From Clostridia bacterium (lineage in GTDB: Bacteria > Bacillota > Clostridia > Christensenellales > Aristaeellaceae), in assembly GCA_017476605.1 (NCBI GenBank), contig JAFUZM010000223.1:1-52252 (forward strand): a stretch of DNA of 52,252 bases. The letters are read 5' to 3'. Each line of letters opens with the position of its first letter. The stretch's first letter is position 1. This document shows positions 41,541 through 50,465 of the stretch, in pieces. Under the pieces are notes generated by a model that had not been told where the DNA came from, made no database searches, and saw nothing but the letters and a program-made list of their open reading frames with translations. Both the position numbers and the translations under genes were made by a program.

Positions 41541-41588
41541 CAGCTACTGATATTTCGTGCCCTGAAAAATCTTATAAGTGGAGGAACA
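41541..41588 (+). ncRNA. Repeated ~49-nt structured motif, copy 2
   Basis: CTACT (41544-41548) pairs with AGTGG (41577-41581) using one wobble; GAT-A-TTTC pairs with GAAAAATC. The sequence runs straight into GGAGG and the ATG at 41607, so the motif forms the leader of that gene. The change from AGTAG to AGTGG keeps pairing, which supports a real RNA fold. Confidence 0.65.
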
Positions 41589-41606
41589 TTAGAATAGGAG
41601 GCCGTC

Positions 41607-42047
41607 ATGGGTAGAAAGAAGAAAGAGAAAGTCGGAAGCTTTGACCGAATTGGCGAAGAAGTCAATCTGGAAAAGTGCCCGGAGTGTGTGGAGCATTCGG
41701 ACTGCTTTGCCTGGATGGATGGAAGATGCACAGCCCTGAAGGAAAGCGGAGGTCGGGGCTGTGTTTTTTATTGCCCTGCTGAAAAGGCAATCGCTGAGGC
41801 ACGGGTGTGTTTCAGAAAGCTGATGGAGCAGCACCGGACAGATTTGATTCAGAAATATTTCAAGTCATTATCCGCGCTTGGTCTGCTGGATGAAGAAATC
41901 GATGCGGTATGCCGGGCGGTGGATCAGCTGTCGGATCAGATGACGGAGCAAACCGTCGATCTGGCGGGAGATACACAGTGCAATGCAGATGGAGAGGAGG
42001 GCACAGATGGAGCAGATGATAGGTGCCGTGATCCAGTGGGGTGTTAA
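41607..42047 (+). CDS. Cysteine-rich phage protein, probable zinc binder
   Basis: 146 residues. Residues 20-58 hold eight Cys (KCPECVEHSDCFAWMDGRC, then GCVFYC), spaced like two small zinc sites. The middle is helical (AEARVCFRKLMEQHRTDLIQ). The C-terminus is acidic and overlaps the next gene by 41 bases. GGAGG lies eight bases before the ATG. I do not recognise a named family; position after polA suggests a replication or regulatory accessory protein. Confidence 0.65.
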   Translation: MGRKKKEKVGSFDRIGEEVNLEKCPECVEHSDCFAWMDGRCTALKESGGRGCVFYCPAEKAIAEARVCFRKLMEQHRTDLIQKYFKSLSALGLLDEEIDAVCRAVDQLSDQMTEQTVDLAGDTQCNADGEEGTDGADDRCRDPVGC

Positions 42048-42411
42048 CGGCACAGCGAAGAATGATCCCTATATGGATCTTGCATCCGCTGTTGTTGCGC
42101 AGGCAGCAAAGGACTATATCAAAATCTTAAGGAAGCTGTGGAAGAAGGACATAAAGGTCCAGGCGAGGAGAGGGTTGTTCCTTGGAAAACTGGACCTGGA
42201 GAGCTTCTTCCATTCTGCATGGTATGAGATGCTGACGGATTTGGATCCGGATTTCTTGCTCTCAAAATGTAACAGTACAGCCTTGGAGCAGGAAAAGGAA
42301 TTCAGGCGAAAACAGGCAGAAAAGCGGAGCAGAAGGCTTGTCGATAAACAGAAGAATACAACTACTGAGCAGGAGGAAAAAGTACATGAAACAGGGCAGA
42401 GCATTACCTGA
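42007..42411 (+). CDS. Phage protein of unknown function
   Basis: 134 residues from ATG 42007; GGAGAGGAGG at 41991-42000 sets the start. It has a small N-terminal helix (MIGAVIQWGVNGTA), an aromatic central part (LDLESFFHSAWYEMLTDLDP) and a long basic, charged C-terminal helix (QEKEFRRKQAEKRSRRLVDK). It overlaps the genes on both sides, so it is part of one translation-coupled run. No known motif. Confidence 0.6.
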   Translation: MEQMIGAVIQWGVNGTAKNDPYMDLASAVVAQAAKDYIKILRKLWKKDIKVQARRGLFLGKLDLESFFHSAWYEMLTDLDPDFLLSKCNSTALEQEKEFRRKQAEKRSRRLVDKQKNTTTEQEEKVHETGQSIT

Positions 42412-43462
42412 GGTGCTGAAAGAGCTGCAGCATCAGAACAATATGAAACAGGATTTCATCGGTCCGGCGCAGGCGTTCATGTTAGAGCCTGATGGTTGGA
42501 CTTTTCATATCCGTCATCAGAACACAGGGGCAGAGGAGACCTTCGGGACGACGGATCTCTTTCACAGACAGGTTGGCAGTACGCTTGGTATCCCGGCGAA
42601 ATACTATGACCTGATGAGACAGCAGAAACCGGAGCTCCTGGCGGAGAACGTGAATAGCTGGTTTGCAGACCGGGAGCAGTCGTACATGATTCGCAGCATG
42701 GATTATGGTTCCGGCAGAGTAGCCAGGGCACTGCTGTCCGACCGGTATCGCCGGATTGATAACCTGGAGGTAGCTGCAGCTGTACTTCCGCTATTCGCGG
42801 GCAAGGAAGAGATGGAAGTGGTCTCGACAGAGGTCAGCCCCAACCGGCTGTATCTGAAGATCGTCAATAAGCGTCTGGAGATGGAAGTTGTTCCAGGCGA
42901 CTATGTACAGGCTGGTGTGGTGATTTCCAATTCTGAGGTTGGCCTTGGCGCTGTATCGGTCCAGCCGCTGGTTTATCGTCTGGTCTGTACCAACGGTATG
43001 GTGGTAAACGACTTTGGAGAACGTCGTGCTCATGTCGGCCGAGCGGTGAAAGCTCTGGAGGACAGTTTTCAGCTGTACTCGGATGAAACCATGGAGGCGG
43101 AGGATAAAGCCTTTATGCTGAAACTTCGGGATACAACGCTGGCTGCACTTGAGGAGGCGAGGTTTGCACAGATCGTCGGACGGCTTCAGGAAAGTACGCA
43201 GGCAAGGATCACAGGCAGGGTGCAGGATGTGATCGAACTGACGGGTAAAGCTTATGACCTGAATCAACCGGAACAGGATAGTATCCTGAACTACCTGATA
43301 CAGGGCGGCGATTTGTCCCTTTATGGCTTATCCAATGCCATCACGCGTGCCAGCCAGGATGTAGATTCCTACGACCGGGCAACAACGCTCGAGGGCATCG
43401 GCTGGCAGGTGGCAACCATGCCAGAGACCCAGTGGAAGGAGATCAACAGCCATGTGTCATGA
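42386..43462 (+). CDS. DUF932 phage/plasmid-like protein
   Basis: 358 residues from ATG 42386, with AGGAGG nine bases upstream. DGWTFHIRHQNTGAEETFGT, LGIPAKYYDLMRQQ, RALLSDRYRRIDN, VVISNSEVGLGAVSVQPLVY and LVCTNGMVV are strong DUF932 blocks. Members are widespread in phages and plasmids near recombination genes; their activity is not established. It overlaps both neighbours. Confidence 0.88.
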   Translation: MKQGRALPEVLKELQHQNNMKQDFIGPAQAFMLEPDGWTFHIRHQNTGAEETFGTTDLFHRQVGSTLGIPAKYYDLMRQQKPELLAENVNSWFADREQSYMIRSMDYGSGRVARALLSDRYRRIDNLEVAAAVLPLFAGKEEMEVVSTEVSPNRLYLKIVNKRLEMEVVPGDYVQAGVVISNSEVGLGAVSVQPLVYRLVCTNGMVVNDFGERRAHVGRAVKALEDSFQLYSDETMEAEDKAFMLKLRDTTLAALEEARFAQIVGRLQESTQARITGRVQDVIELTGKAYDLNQPEQDSILNYLIQGGDLSLYGLSNAITRASQDVDSYDRATTLEGIGWQVATMPETQWKEINSHVS

Positions 43463-43736
43463 GCATCATTACCCAAGAGGGTATCGTGATGATGAGGAAT
43501 TATATGTCTACGACCAGTGCTGTGATAACTGCTGCAATGCCCATTGTCCCATGGAATATCCAATGTCGTTAGAGGAGTATCTCGAAGAATGCGGCTGTGC
43601 GCCGGATGGCTATGATCCGGAAGAGGAAGCTTTGAAAATGGCTGAGGTTACAGAGCGCCGGAAGGAAGACGCAATCCTCAAAGAGGATGAGCCGACCTGG
43701 TGTATCTACTGGAAAGGACGGAGAGACTGCAGGTGA
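43452..43736 (+). CDS. Small cysteine-rich phage protein
   Basis: 94 residues. The first half has MCHEHHYPRGY and YDQCCDNCCNAHCPMEYPMS, then CGCAP, giving ten Cys and three His in 50 residues; metal binding is likely. The second half is a charged helix. It overlaps the DUF932 gene by 11 bases and the nuclease gene by four (GTGA). Function unknown. Confidence 0.65.
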   Translation: MCHEHHYPRGYRDDEELYVYDQCCDNCCNAHCPMEYPMSLEEYLEECGCAPDGYDPEEEALKMAEVTERRKEDAILKEDEPTWCIYWKGRRDCR

Positions 43737-44194
43737 GGGAATATGTCATAGAAAACGAGTTTGTCAAAGCCGTTCGGGCAGCGGGCGGCGTGGCATACAA
43801 GCTGACCAGCCAGACCACTAACGGGCTACCGGATCGTCTAGTTCTGTTCTTCCCGGCAAAGACTATCTTTGTGGAGCTGAAAGCACCGGGAAAAATGCTG
43901 AGGCCGCTGCAGCGAAAACGCCGGTATCAGCTCATGAAACTGGGTTTCCCGGTGTTGTGTATCGATCGACTTTCACAGATAAAACCAGCGATCAAGGCGA
44001 TTTTGGATTGGATACCCGGCACCCCTTTTCCGGAGGGAATCGGTGCCAGAATACCGGAGCTGGAGATTGCGCAGCTACCATCAGACCAGGGAGGCCTCAC
44101 CGACCTGAATGATTATGGAGATACCCTGGAAGCAGAAGACCCGTCAGAGTTGGCGGGCTTTTTTCATTTAGAGGAGGGAGGTGATGCCCTATGA
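43733..44194 (+). CDS. VRR-NUC domain nuclease
   Basis: 153 residues from GTG 43733, overlapping the previous stop as GTGA. The VRR-NUC core is REYVIENEFVKAVRAAGGVA, GLPDRLVLFFPAKTIFVELK and PLQRKRRYQLM, with E, D and E-x-K catalytic residues. A 50-residue acidic C-terminal extension follows. Such stand-alone nucleases sit beside SNF2 helicases in phages and are thought to process branched DNA. The stop overlaps the helicase start as ATGA. Confidence 0.88.
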   Translation: MREYVIENEFVKAVRAAGGVAYKLTSQTTNGLPDRLVLFFPAKTIFVELKAPGKMLRPLQRKRRYQLMKLGFPVLCIDRLSQIKPAIKAILDWIPGTPFPEGIGARIPELEIAQLPSDQGGLTDLNDYGDTLEAEDPSELAGFFHLEEGGDAL

Positions 44195-45566
44195 AGTTCG
44201 TGCCGCATGAGTATCAGCAGTATTGTATCGATTATATTCGAGACCACAAAGTATCTGCGCTATTCCTGGACATGGGCTTGGGTTAAGCAAAACAGCCATC
44301 ACACTGACAGCTCTCCGCGAACTGATGCTGGACGACGTATCTGTATCAAAAGTCCTGGTGATTGCACCTCTGCGTGTCGCCCGTGACACCTGGCCTGCGG
44401 AAGTGGACAAATGGGATCACCTTGTAGATCTGGATGTCTCAGTCATCGTGGGAACCGTGAAAGAGCGGACGGCAGCCATCAATCGCAGTGCAATGATCTA
44501 TGTGGTTAACCGCGAAAACGTGAAATGGCTGATTGAGTACTATGAGAAGAATGGGCTGCGATGGGACTTTGATTGCATCGTAATTGATGAGCTGAGCAGC
44601 TTCAAAAACTATCAGTCGCAGAGGTTTAAATGGCTGCGGAAGGTGCGACCTTTTGTGAAACGCTGGATTGGACTCACCGGTACACCGACATCCAATGGCC
44701 TCATGGATCTATGGGCAGAGATCGGTATCCTGGACGGCGGGGAGAGGCTGGGCCGCTTCATCGGTCGGTATCGGGACGCTTATTTTAAAGCTGGGTCCAT
44801 GAACCCGGCGACAGGCGTGGTCTTTTCCTACGTTCCTCGCCCCGGCGCTGAAGAACAGATCTATGAAAAGATCGCGGACATGACGATCTCTATGAAGGCG
44901 CTGGATTATCTGGATATGCCGGAGTGCATCTATGTAAACCATGAGGTGGAGATGTCAGAGCCGGAGCGAAAACTGTACGACCAGCTCAAGCAGGATCTGA
45001 TTATCCCTCTGGAGGATGGAGATATCGACGCTGCCAATGCTGCGTCCTTGTCAAATAAACTCCTGCAGATGAGCAATGGCGCGGTGTATGACGAGAACGG
45101 TGAAACACGGGTCATTCACAGCCGGAAGCTGGAAATGCTTGAGGACCTGATTGAAGCTGCCAATGGGCAGCCGGTACTCATTGCCTACTGGTTCAAGCAT
45201 GACCGGCAGCGCATTTGGGAGCATCTGACTGCCTGCGGATATGCTCCACGGGATATTCGTGAGTCTGCGGATATTACAGATTGGAACGCAGGAAAGATCC
45301 CGGTTGCTTTGATTCACCCCGCATCGGCCGGTCATGGCCTGAATATCCAAGCTGGCGGTCATATCCTGATCTGGTTTGGACTCACATGGAGCCTGGAGTT
45401 GTACCAGCAGACGAATGCACGCCTCTGGCGGCAGGGACAGAAGCAGACCGTTACGGTGCATCACATCGTGACAAAGAATACCGTGGATGAGGATGTGCTG
45501 GCAGCCCTGGCATCAAAGGATGTCACGCAGGAGAAACTGATCGCCGCTGTAAAGGCGCGGCTGTGA
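44191..45566 (+). pseudogene. SNF2-type phage helicase, frameshifted within Walker A
   Basis: ATG 44191 has GAGGAGGGAGGTG upstream and encodes MKFVPHEYQQYCIDYIRDHK, then LFLDMGLG, where TAA (44284-44286) interrupts. The next frame continues exactly in the Walker A region with SKTAITLTALRELM, then IDELSSFKNYQSQRFKWLRK (motif II), LTGTPTSNG, and the second helicase domain with QAGGHILIWFGLTWSLELYQ and Q-x-x-x-R-x-x-R-Q-G-Q. A -1 shift restores the gene, so one base (probably a T in the GGTT run near 44281) is missing. Either a recent mutation, an assembly error, or less likely recoding. If real, the lost Walker A inactivates the helicase. Confidence 0.8.
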
Positions 45567-45609
45567 GAAGGATATACGGAAACACTGCAGTTTATTTAGC
45601 AGAACAACA

Positions 45610-45648
45610 GACCGGGGATTGCCTTTAAGCACCTCGGTCTTATTTTTT
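45610..45648 (+). terminator. Intrinsic terminator after the helicase gene
   Basis: GACCG-G-GG pairs with CC-T-CGGTC (45610-45617 with 45632-45639), followed by TTATTTTTT. Confidence 0.7.
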
Positions 45649-45669
45649 GCCCATTCGGAGGTGATTCTA

Positions 45670-46230
45670 TTGGGACGTAAAAACAAACGAAAGAAAAAGG
45701 AATACAGGGATCGGCTGGGATTCAATCCAGGGAAGTATGTATCAAGGAACAGGAATACTCCTGTGGTACATACGCCAGTGTATGAAAATACTGAAATCAG
45801 AGCACCACATCGCGGGGATATCTGGTTTGCGGATCTGGGCTGTCATACTGGAACAAGTATTCAGGCAGGATGCAGGCCAGTGCTTATTGTCTCCAACGAT
45901 ATCGGAAATACGTATGCGGGCACGCTCAATGTTCTGCCAATGACCAGGCATCTGAAAAAGCCGGAGCTGCCTTGCCACAAAGAACTGAATCCAGAGGCTG
46001 TTGGTGATCTGAAGCAGGAGCTGAATGCCTCCATGATTCTGGCGGAACAGATCACAACGATCAGCAAGCTGCAACTCCGAAATTATGTCGGCAGAGTGGC
46101 TGATGTCGATCTGCTTGTAGCCATAGACCAGACTATCCGGGAGCAACTGGGGTTATCAGGTCCAGATCGTCATGACAATGATCATCACAGCACGAAAAAC
46201 AAGGAGTGTGATTGCAATGACCACAAGTAA
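45670..46230 (+). CDS. PemK/MazF-family protein with basic N-terminal extension
   Basis: 186 residues from TTG 45670, with GGAGGTG six bases upstream. Residues 1-50 are very basic (GRKNKRKKKEYRDRLG). The MazF fold follows: RGDIWFADLGCHTGTSIQAG, RPVLIVSNDIGNTYAG, LNVLPMTRHLKKPELP and ILAEQITTISKLQL. The R-P at the strand and later Ser/Thr residues fit an RNase toxin. No antitoxin gene is adjacent; the neighbours are a helicase and a primase. It may be a phage anti-host RNase or a repurposed nucleic-acid binder. The C-terminal tail is His/Asp/Lys-rich. Confidence 0.8.
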   Translation: MGRKNKRKKKEYRDRLGFNPGKYVSRNRNTPVVHTPVYENTEIRAPHRGDIWFADLGCHTGTSIQAGCRPVLIVSNDIGNTYAGTLNVLPMTRHLKKPELPCHKELNPEAVGDLKQELNASMILAEQITTISKLQLRNYVGRVADVDLLVAIDQTIREQLGLSGPDRHDNDHHSTKNKECDCNDHK

Positions 46231-48682
46231 AGTGAACTTCGTGAATATCCCGCAGGAGCTGAAGAACAACGCTTCCTTCTGCGTGTGGAAAATGGAGAAA
46301 CGGCAGGGGAAGCCGACAAAGGTACCCTATAACCCGAAGACCGGTGCGCTGGCCAGAACCAACGATCCGTCCACGTTTTCGGATTTCGGCACTGCCATGA
46401 AGACCTATGCGCTGGGCGGTTGGGACGGGATCGGGTATCGTGTGTCCGAGGGGATCGGTGCGATTGATATCGACCACTGCATCCGTGAGGATGGTTCTTT
46501 GAATGATGTGGCGGCATCCATCATGTCCTTCTTTCCGGATGCCTATTTTGAACGGTCTCCCTCTGGTACTGGCCTGCGCGGCTTCTTCCGTCTCTCACCG
46601 GATTTTGCCTATGACAAGACTGTGTACTACATCAACAACCGGAAGCACGGTCTGGAGGTTTACCTGCCTGGTGCCACAAACCGTTTCGTGACGGTGACGG
46701 GTGATGTGTATCGCTCGGGTTCGGTTACCCGGAATGACGAGGCGCTGCAGAATGCGCTGGATACCTTTATGCGCCGGGCAAACCGGGTGGAGGGAAGCCG
46801 GATTGAAGCGTGTTCCTATCTGGATGACGACGCTGTGATCGAACACGCATCTCGTTCGGAATCTGGTGAAAAGTTCAAGATGCTGTATGAAGGCCATTGG
46901 GAAGAGGGCTACGATAGCCAGTCGGATGCGGATATGGCATTGGTGTCCATCCTGGCTTTCTGGTGCGGAAACGTAGAGGAGCAGATCGACCGCATTTTCA
47001 GGACCTCCGGCCTTATGCGTGAGAAGTGGGACAGAAGGACCGGAGACAGCACCTACGGTCAGATCACAATCCGAAATGCGGTGGCGTCCAACGATACCAT
47101 CTATGTCCCAATCCGGGATCTCGGCACGGCAGAGGAGGAGTTTTCCGATCTGGACGAAGAGGAGCAGCACGCCGCATTCCGGCCGGACCTTTCTCACGTC
47201 ACGCTGACCTTGGAAGAAATGAAGCCGCACACGAATCCCAGGTATCAGCGGGATGAGATCGGCATCGGGAACGCTTTTGCCGATTACTTCAAGCCCATCG
47301 CCAGGTTCAATGCGGACCGTGGGATCTGGTATGTCTATGATGGGCAGGTCTGGCAGCCGGATGAGAATGCCCTGGCGGTGGCGGAGCTGGCAAAGAATCT
47401 CGCGGATCAGCTTTACTCCTTTGCCCTTCATATCAAGGACGAGGACACCAGAAATCGGTATATCAAACGGGTTCAGAAGCTGCAGCTTAGAAAGCACAGG
47501 AAAACCATGGTAGAGGATGCCAAGTCTGTCTATCCGGTCAGGATGAGCCTGTTCGATTCCAGCAAGTATCTGTTCAACTGTGAGAACGGGACGCTGGATC
47601 TGAATACGCTGTCTTTCCGATCCCACGATCCGGGCGACTTTATCACCAAGATCAGTCCGGTGACCTACGATCCGGAGGCAACCTGTCCCCGCTGGGATCA
47701 GTTTGTCGATGAGGTGATGCAGGGCCGCAACTCGGTATCCCGGTACCTGCAGAAAGCAGTCGGCTATTCTTTGACCGGTGATACCTCGCTGGAGTGTCTG
47801 TTTATCATGTACGGACCGACGACCAGAAACGGAAAGACGACCACCATCGAGACGATTCTCAGACTCATGGGTGAGTATGGACGGTCCGCGAAACCGGACA
47901 TGCTGGCATCGAATTTTCGTGGCCCAAGCAATGGTGCGCCTTCCGAGGATGTCGCTCGGCTTGCCGGAGCCCGATTTGTGGGTATTTCCGAGATGGAGCA
48001 GAAGCTGACGATCAATGCATCCCTGACTAAACAGCTCACTGGGAACAACCGGATTACGGCGCGGTTCTTGCATGAAAACTCTTTCGAGTTCCAGCTGCAG
48101 GCGAAGATCTTCATCGACACCAATCATCTACCCAACGTGACGGACCAGACGCTGTTCGAGTCCGGCCGCCTGCTGATCATTCCCTTCAATCGTCACTTTG
48201 AAGAGCATGAACAGGACAAAGGCCTCAAGACTACGCTTTCTGATCCAGCAGCGCTTTCCGGCATCCTCAACTGGGCCGTGGAGGGATATCGTTTATTCAA
48301 AGCAGAGGGGTTGGAACCGCCTGATGATGTGAAAACAGCAACGGCTCAGTACCGGCAGGACTCCGACCGTATTAGTCAGTTTATCGACTCCTGGCTGGAA
48401 GAGGGGAAGGATGAGGACGGAGATAAGTATCAGGTGCCCTGCAAAGCAGCCTACCGTGTGTATGCCCGCTGGTGTGAGGAGATGAACTATCGTCCGGACA
48501 ACTATAAGAACTTCCGTGCCGCCATGGAGAAAGCGTATATGGTGGATACGAGACGGCCGAAGGGCGGAGGGGAGAAAACGCCGTTGATTATTGGTGTTCG
48601 CCTGCGCAAAGAGGAAGTCGGTGCAGAAGATGAGGATCAGGACGCTTTTGTGCCTTTGGCGGATGAGGATTGTAAGGTGTGA
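46217..48682 (+). CDS. Phage primase-helicase (VapE/D5-like)
   Basis: 821 residues from ATG 46217, with AAGGAG ten bases upstream. The N-terminal part (residues 1-230) is primase-like, with [19 protein letters not shown] and [15 protein letters not shown]5-N-type domain follows near 400-500. The superfamily 3 helicase has Walker [16 protein letters not shown] around residue 535, GISEMEQ (Walker B region) and [10 protein letters not shown] (sensor motif). It would prime and unwind at the element's origin. The start overlaps the previous gene by 14 bases. The repeat array at 48715 begins 33 bases after its stop. Confidence 0.9.
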   Translation: MTTSKVNFVNIPQELKNNASFCVWKMEKRQGKPTKVPYNPKTGALARTNDPSTFSDFGTAMKTYALGGWDGIGYRVSEGIGAIDIDHCIREDGSLNDVAASIMSFFPDAYFERSPSGTGLRGFFRLSPDFAYDKTVYYINNRKHGLEVYLPGATNRFVTVTGDVYRSGSVTRNDEALQNALDTFMRRANRVEGSRIEACSYLDDDAVIEHASRSESGEKFKMLYEGHWEEGYDSQSDADMALVSILAFWCGNVEEQIDRIFRTSGLMREKWDRRTGDSTYGQITIRNAVASNDTIYVPIRDLGTAEEEFSDLDEEEQHAAFRPDLSHVTLTLEEMKPHTNPRYQRDEIGIGNAFADYFKPIARFNADRGIWYVYDGQVWQPDENALAVAELAKNLADQLYSFALHIKDEDTRNRYIKRVQKLQLRKHRKTMVEDAKSVYPVRMSLFDSSKYLFNCENGTLDLNTLSFRSHDPGDFITKISPVTYDPEATCPRWDQFVDEVMQGRNSVSRYLQKAVGYSLTGDTSLECLFIMYGPTTRNGKTTTIETILRLMGEYGRSAKPDMLASNFRGPSNGAPSEDVARLAGARFVGISEMEQKLTINASLTKQLTGNNRITARFLHENSFEFQLQAKIFIDTNHLPNVTDQTLFESGRLLIIPFNRHFEEHEQDKGLKTTLSDPAALSGILNWAVEGYRLFKAEGLEPPDDVKTATAQYRQDSDRISQFIDSWLEEGKDEDGDKYQVPCKAAYRVYARWCEEMNYRPDNYKNFRAAMEKAYMVDTRRPKGGGEKTPLIIGVRLRKEEVGAEDEDQDAFVPLADEDCKV

Positions 48683-48714
48683 CATTGGTTTGGAGGGCGG
48701 ACTGATACCAGCCC

Positions 48715-48834
48715 GAAACCGGACCTGGAACGGGTCCTGAAACCGGACCTAGAACTGCTCCTGAAACCGGACCTGGAACGGGTCCTGAAACCGGACCTAG
48801 AACTGCTCCTGAAACCGGACCTGAAACTGCTCCT
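48715..48834 (+). repeat. Five 24-bp tandem repeats (nested 12-bp minisatellite)
   Basis: Units are 48715-48738, 48739-48762, 48763-48786, 48787-48810 and 48811-48834. All start GAAACCGGACCT; the second half alternates GGAACGGGTCCT (units 1, 3) and AGAACTGCTCCT (2, 4), with GAAACTGCTCCT in unit 5. So a 12-bp unit (GRAACYGGWCCT) was duplicated to 24 and then to 48 bases. GGACC/GGTCC can pair within units. Confidence 0.9.
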
Positions 48835-48970
48835 GATACCATCCGGGAAAGTAGTGAAAGTTGAAAACCTATTTTTCTTTTTTTACTTTCTCCCCTATAG
48901 AATTATATTTTTAACTTTCCCATCTTTCCCATAATAGAAAAAAAGAAATATAAGAGAAATAAAGAAGGGC
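48715..48970. other. Candidate replication origin of the element
   Basis: The repeats at 48715-48834 act like iterons and are followed by an AT-rich, strand-biased tract at about 48850-48965 (runs such as ATTTTTCTTTTTTTACTTTC and AATAGAAAAAAAGAAATATA). This combination, right after the primase-helicase gene, is the classic layout of an initiator-linked origin with an unwinding element. No function is shown by sequence alone. The rest of the gap to 49150 holds no gene. Confidence 0.45.
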
Positions 48971-49150
48971 ATAGCTATTCATCTTATGGTCTTATAGCTC
49001 CGAAGCCTTGTGAGAATACCGGATTGCCTGAGGCTAAGTATTGTGCCTGCCAACTGTGTAAGAAGCGACAAGGTTGGCAATGACAAAGGGGAGCCGGGCA
49101 AGTGGGGACGGACCAGAAGACCGAAGGTGAGCAGCAGAAAGGAATGGAAA

Positions 49151-50227
49151 ATGAGAATCATCACTTGTGAACAGGTAAGCAATGGTCATCCTGATAAGAT
49201 CTGCGATCAGATTGCCGATGCAATTGTGACGGATTGCTTGCAGCACGACAAAAACAGCCGTGTGGCGATTGAGGTCCTGATTAAGGACAGCCACATCATC
49301 ATCGCCGGTGAGCTGACGAGCACTCATAAGCCGGATTACCGGAAGCTGGTGTATGAGGTATTCGAGAGGATCGGCTTTGACCGTGTTGCCGGGATGCAGT
49401 TTGATCCTCTTTACGCCGGTCCGGATATCGGCATCCTGGTGAAGGAACAGAGCGCAGATATCGCCCTCGGTGTGGACAGAGGTGGCGCGGGCGATCAGGG
49501 TATGATGTACGGATATGCGACAAATGAGACGGCGGAGCTTCTGCCGATCCCCTTCGTGGTAGCAACCCGCTTCCTGGAGATTCTGAGGAACCATCCGAGT
49601 AAGATGTTCCGAGCGGATGCAAAAGCCCAGGTCAGCTTCGACTACGACACCGGCAAAATTACGACCTTCCTGTGTAGCGTCCAGCACAGCCCAGATGTGG
49701 AGCCTGCGGATTTCCGGCATATCATCGAAGGCATCATGGTGTTGGCTGCCTGTGAGAATGGCCTGAATACAGACTTTGAGAAACTGGTCAATCCGACAGG
49801 CCGTTTCGTGATCGGTGGTAGCTTTGCGGACTGCGGCGTGACTGGCAGGAAGCTGGCCTGCGATACCTACGGTGGTGTTGGACACATCGGCGGAGGAGCC
49901 ATGAGCGGGAAGGACCCCAGCAAGGTAGATCGCTCCGGTGCATACGCGGCACGGAAGATCGCGGTGGATATCGTGAGAGCCGGGTATGCGGATAAGGCGG
50001 AAGTCCAGGTCGCCTATGCCATTGGCGTGGCGGAACCCGTCAGTGTGTATGTGGAGACCTTTGGAACGGAGCACCAGGACCGGCGCTTCATTGAGCAGTA
50101 CGTCCGGGAAAACTACGATCTGACACCGAGAGGCATTATTCAGAAACTGGAGCTTCTGGATGTGGACTATAACCTGGTGAGCGCTTATGGACACTTCGGG
50201 AAGAAGGGCCTTCCCTGGGAACAGTAA
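49151..50227 (+). CDS. metK: S-adenosylmethionine synthetase, phage-encoded
   Basis: 358 residues from ATG 49151 (AAAGGA upstream). NGHPDKICDQIADAI (ATP site His and Asp), GAGDQGMMYGYA (signature hexapeptide G-A-G-D-Q-G) and GGGAMSGKDPSKVDRSGAYA (phosphate loop) are intact, so it should join ATP and methionine into SAM. Cellular MetK is close to 400 residues; this one is shorter, including a minimal N-terminus (MRIITCEQVSNGHPDK). It lies among phage genes, where metK often accompanies DNA methyltransferases; none is in view in this element. Confidence 0.92.
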   Translation: MRIITCEQVSNGHPDKICDQIADAIVTDCLQHDKNSRVAIEVLIKDSHIIIAGELTSTHKPDYRKLVYEVFERIGFDRVAGMQFDPLYAGPDIGILVKEQSADIALGVDRGGAGDQGMMYGYATNETAELLPIPFVVATRFLEILRNHPSKMFRADAKAQVSFDYDTGKITTFLCSVQHSPDVEPADFRHIIEGIMVLAACENGLNTDFEKLVNPTGRFVIGGSFADCGVTGRKLACDTYGGVGHIGGGAMSGKDPSKVDRSGAYAARKIAVDIVRAGYADKAEVQVAYAIGVAEPVSVYVETFGTEHQDRRFIEQYVRENYDLTPRGIIQKLELLDVDYNLVSAYGHFGKKGLPWEQ

Positions 50228-50292
50228 AACGATCCGGTAGCTGATTGAACGTGGTCAGCATGAGAATCTGAAAAAAATAAAAAAGTTTTTTT

Positions 50293-50341
50293 CGACTACT
50301 GATATTTTGGCCTCTGAAAAATCCTATTAGTAGAGGGACTT
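50293..50341 (+). ncRNA. Repeated ~49-nt structured motif, copy 3
   Basis: CTACT (50296-50300) pairs with AGTAG (50329-50333); GATATTTT pairs with GAAAAATC. The motif follows metK by 65 bases and, like copy 1, is preceded by an A-run/T-run pair (AAAAAA-G-TTTTTTT). Confidence 0.65.
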
Positions 50342-50349
50342 AAAAACCT

Positions 50350-50430
50350 CCCCTGTGGCTGGCGGACCAATCATCCACCCAAACGGTACAGAACGATACG
50401 AGCGATTTGGATCCGGCCAGTCCACAGGGG
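50350..50430 (+). ncRNA. Long bulged hairpin upstream of the HNH gene
   Basis: CCCCTGTGG (50350-50358) pairs with CCACAGGGG (50422-50430), CTGGC (50359-50363) with GCCAG (50416-50420) leaving one bulged T, and GGA-CCAA with TTGG-A-TCC inside that. About 21 base pairs close a loop of some 35 bases. It lies between copy 3 of the repeated motif and the HNH nuclease gene. Confidence 0.65.
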
Positions 50431-50465
50431 TTACAGAAGCAGTAGGTAACAGGGAGGAAGCAGCT

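Noticed and set aside
46595-48127. 510-codon open frame on the minus strand
   Set aside because: It is antisense to the primase-helicase gene with clear catalytic motifs, and its translation has no domain.
48715-48834. Possible CRISPR array
   Set aside because: The 24-bp units are contiguous with no spacers.
48588-48842. Minus-strand frame coding for Gly/Pro/Val tetrapeptide repeats
   Set aside because: It is a by-product of the 24-bp DNA repeats, whose length is a multiple of three; there is no ribosome-binding site and it runs into the primase gene antisense.
49034-50194. 386-codon open frame on the minus strand
   Set aside because: It is antisense to metK, whose three signature motifs are intact.
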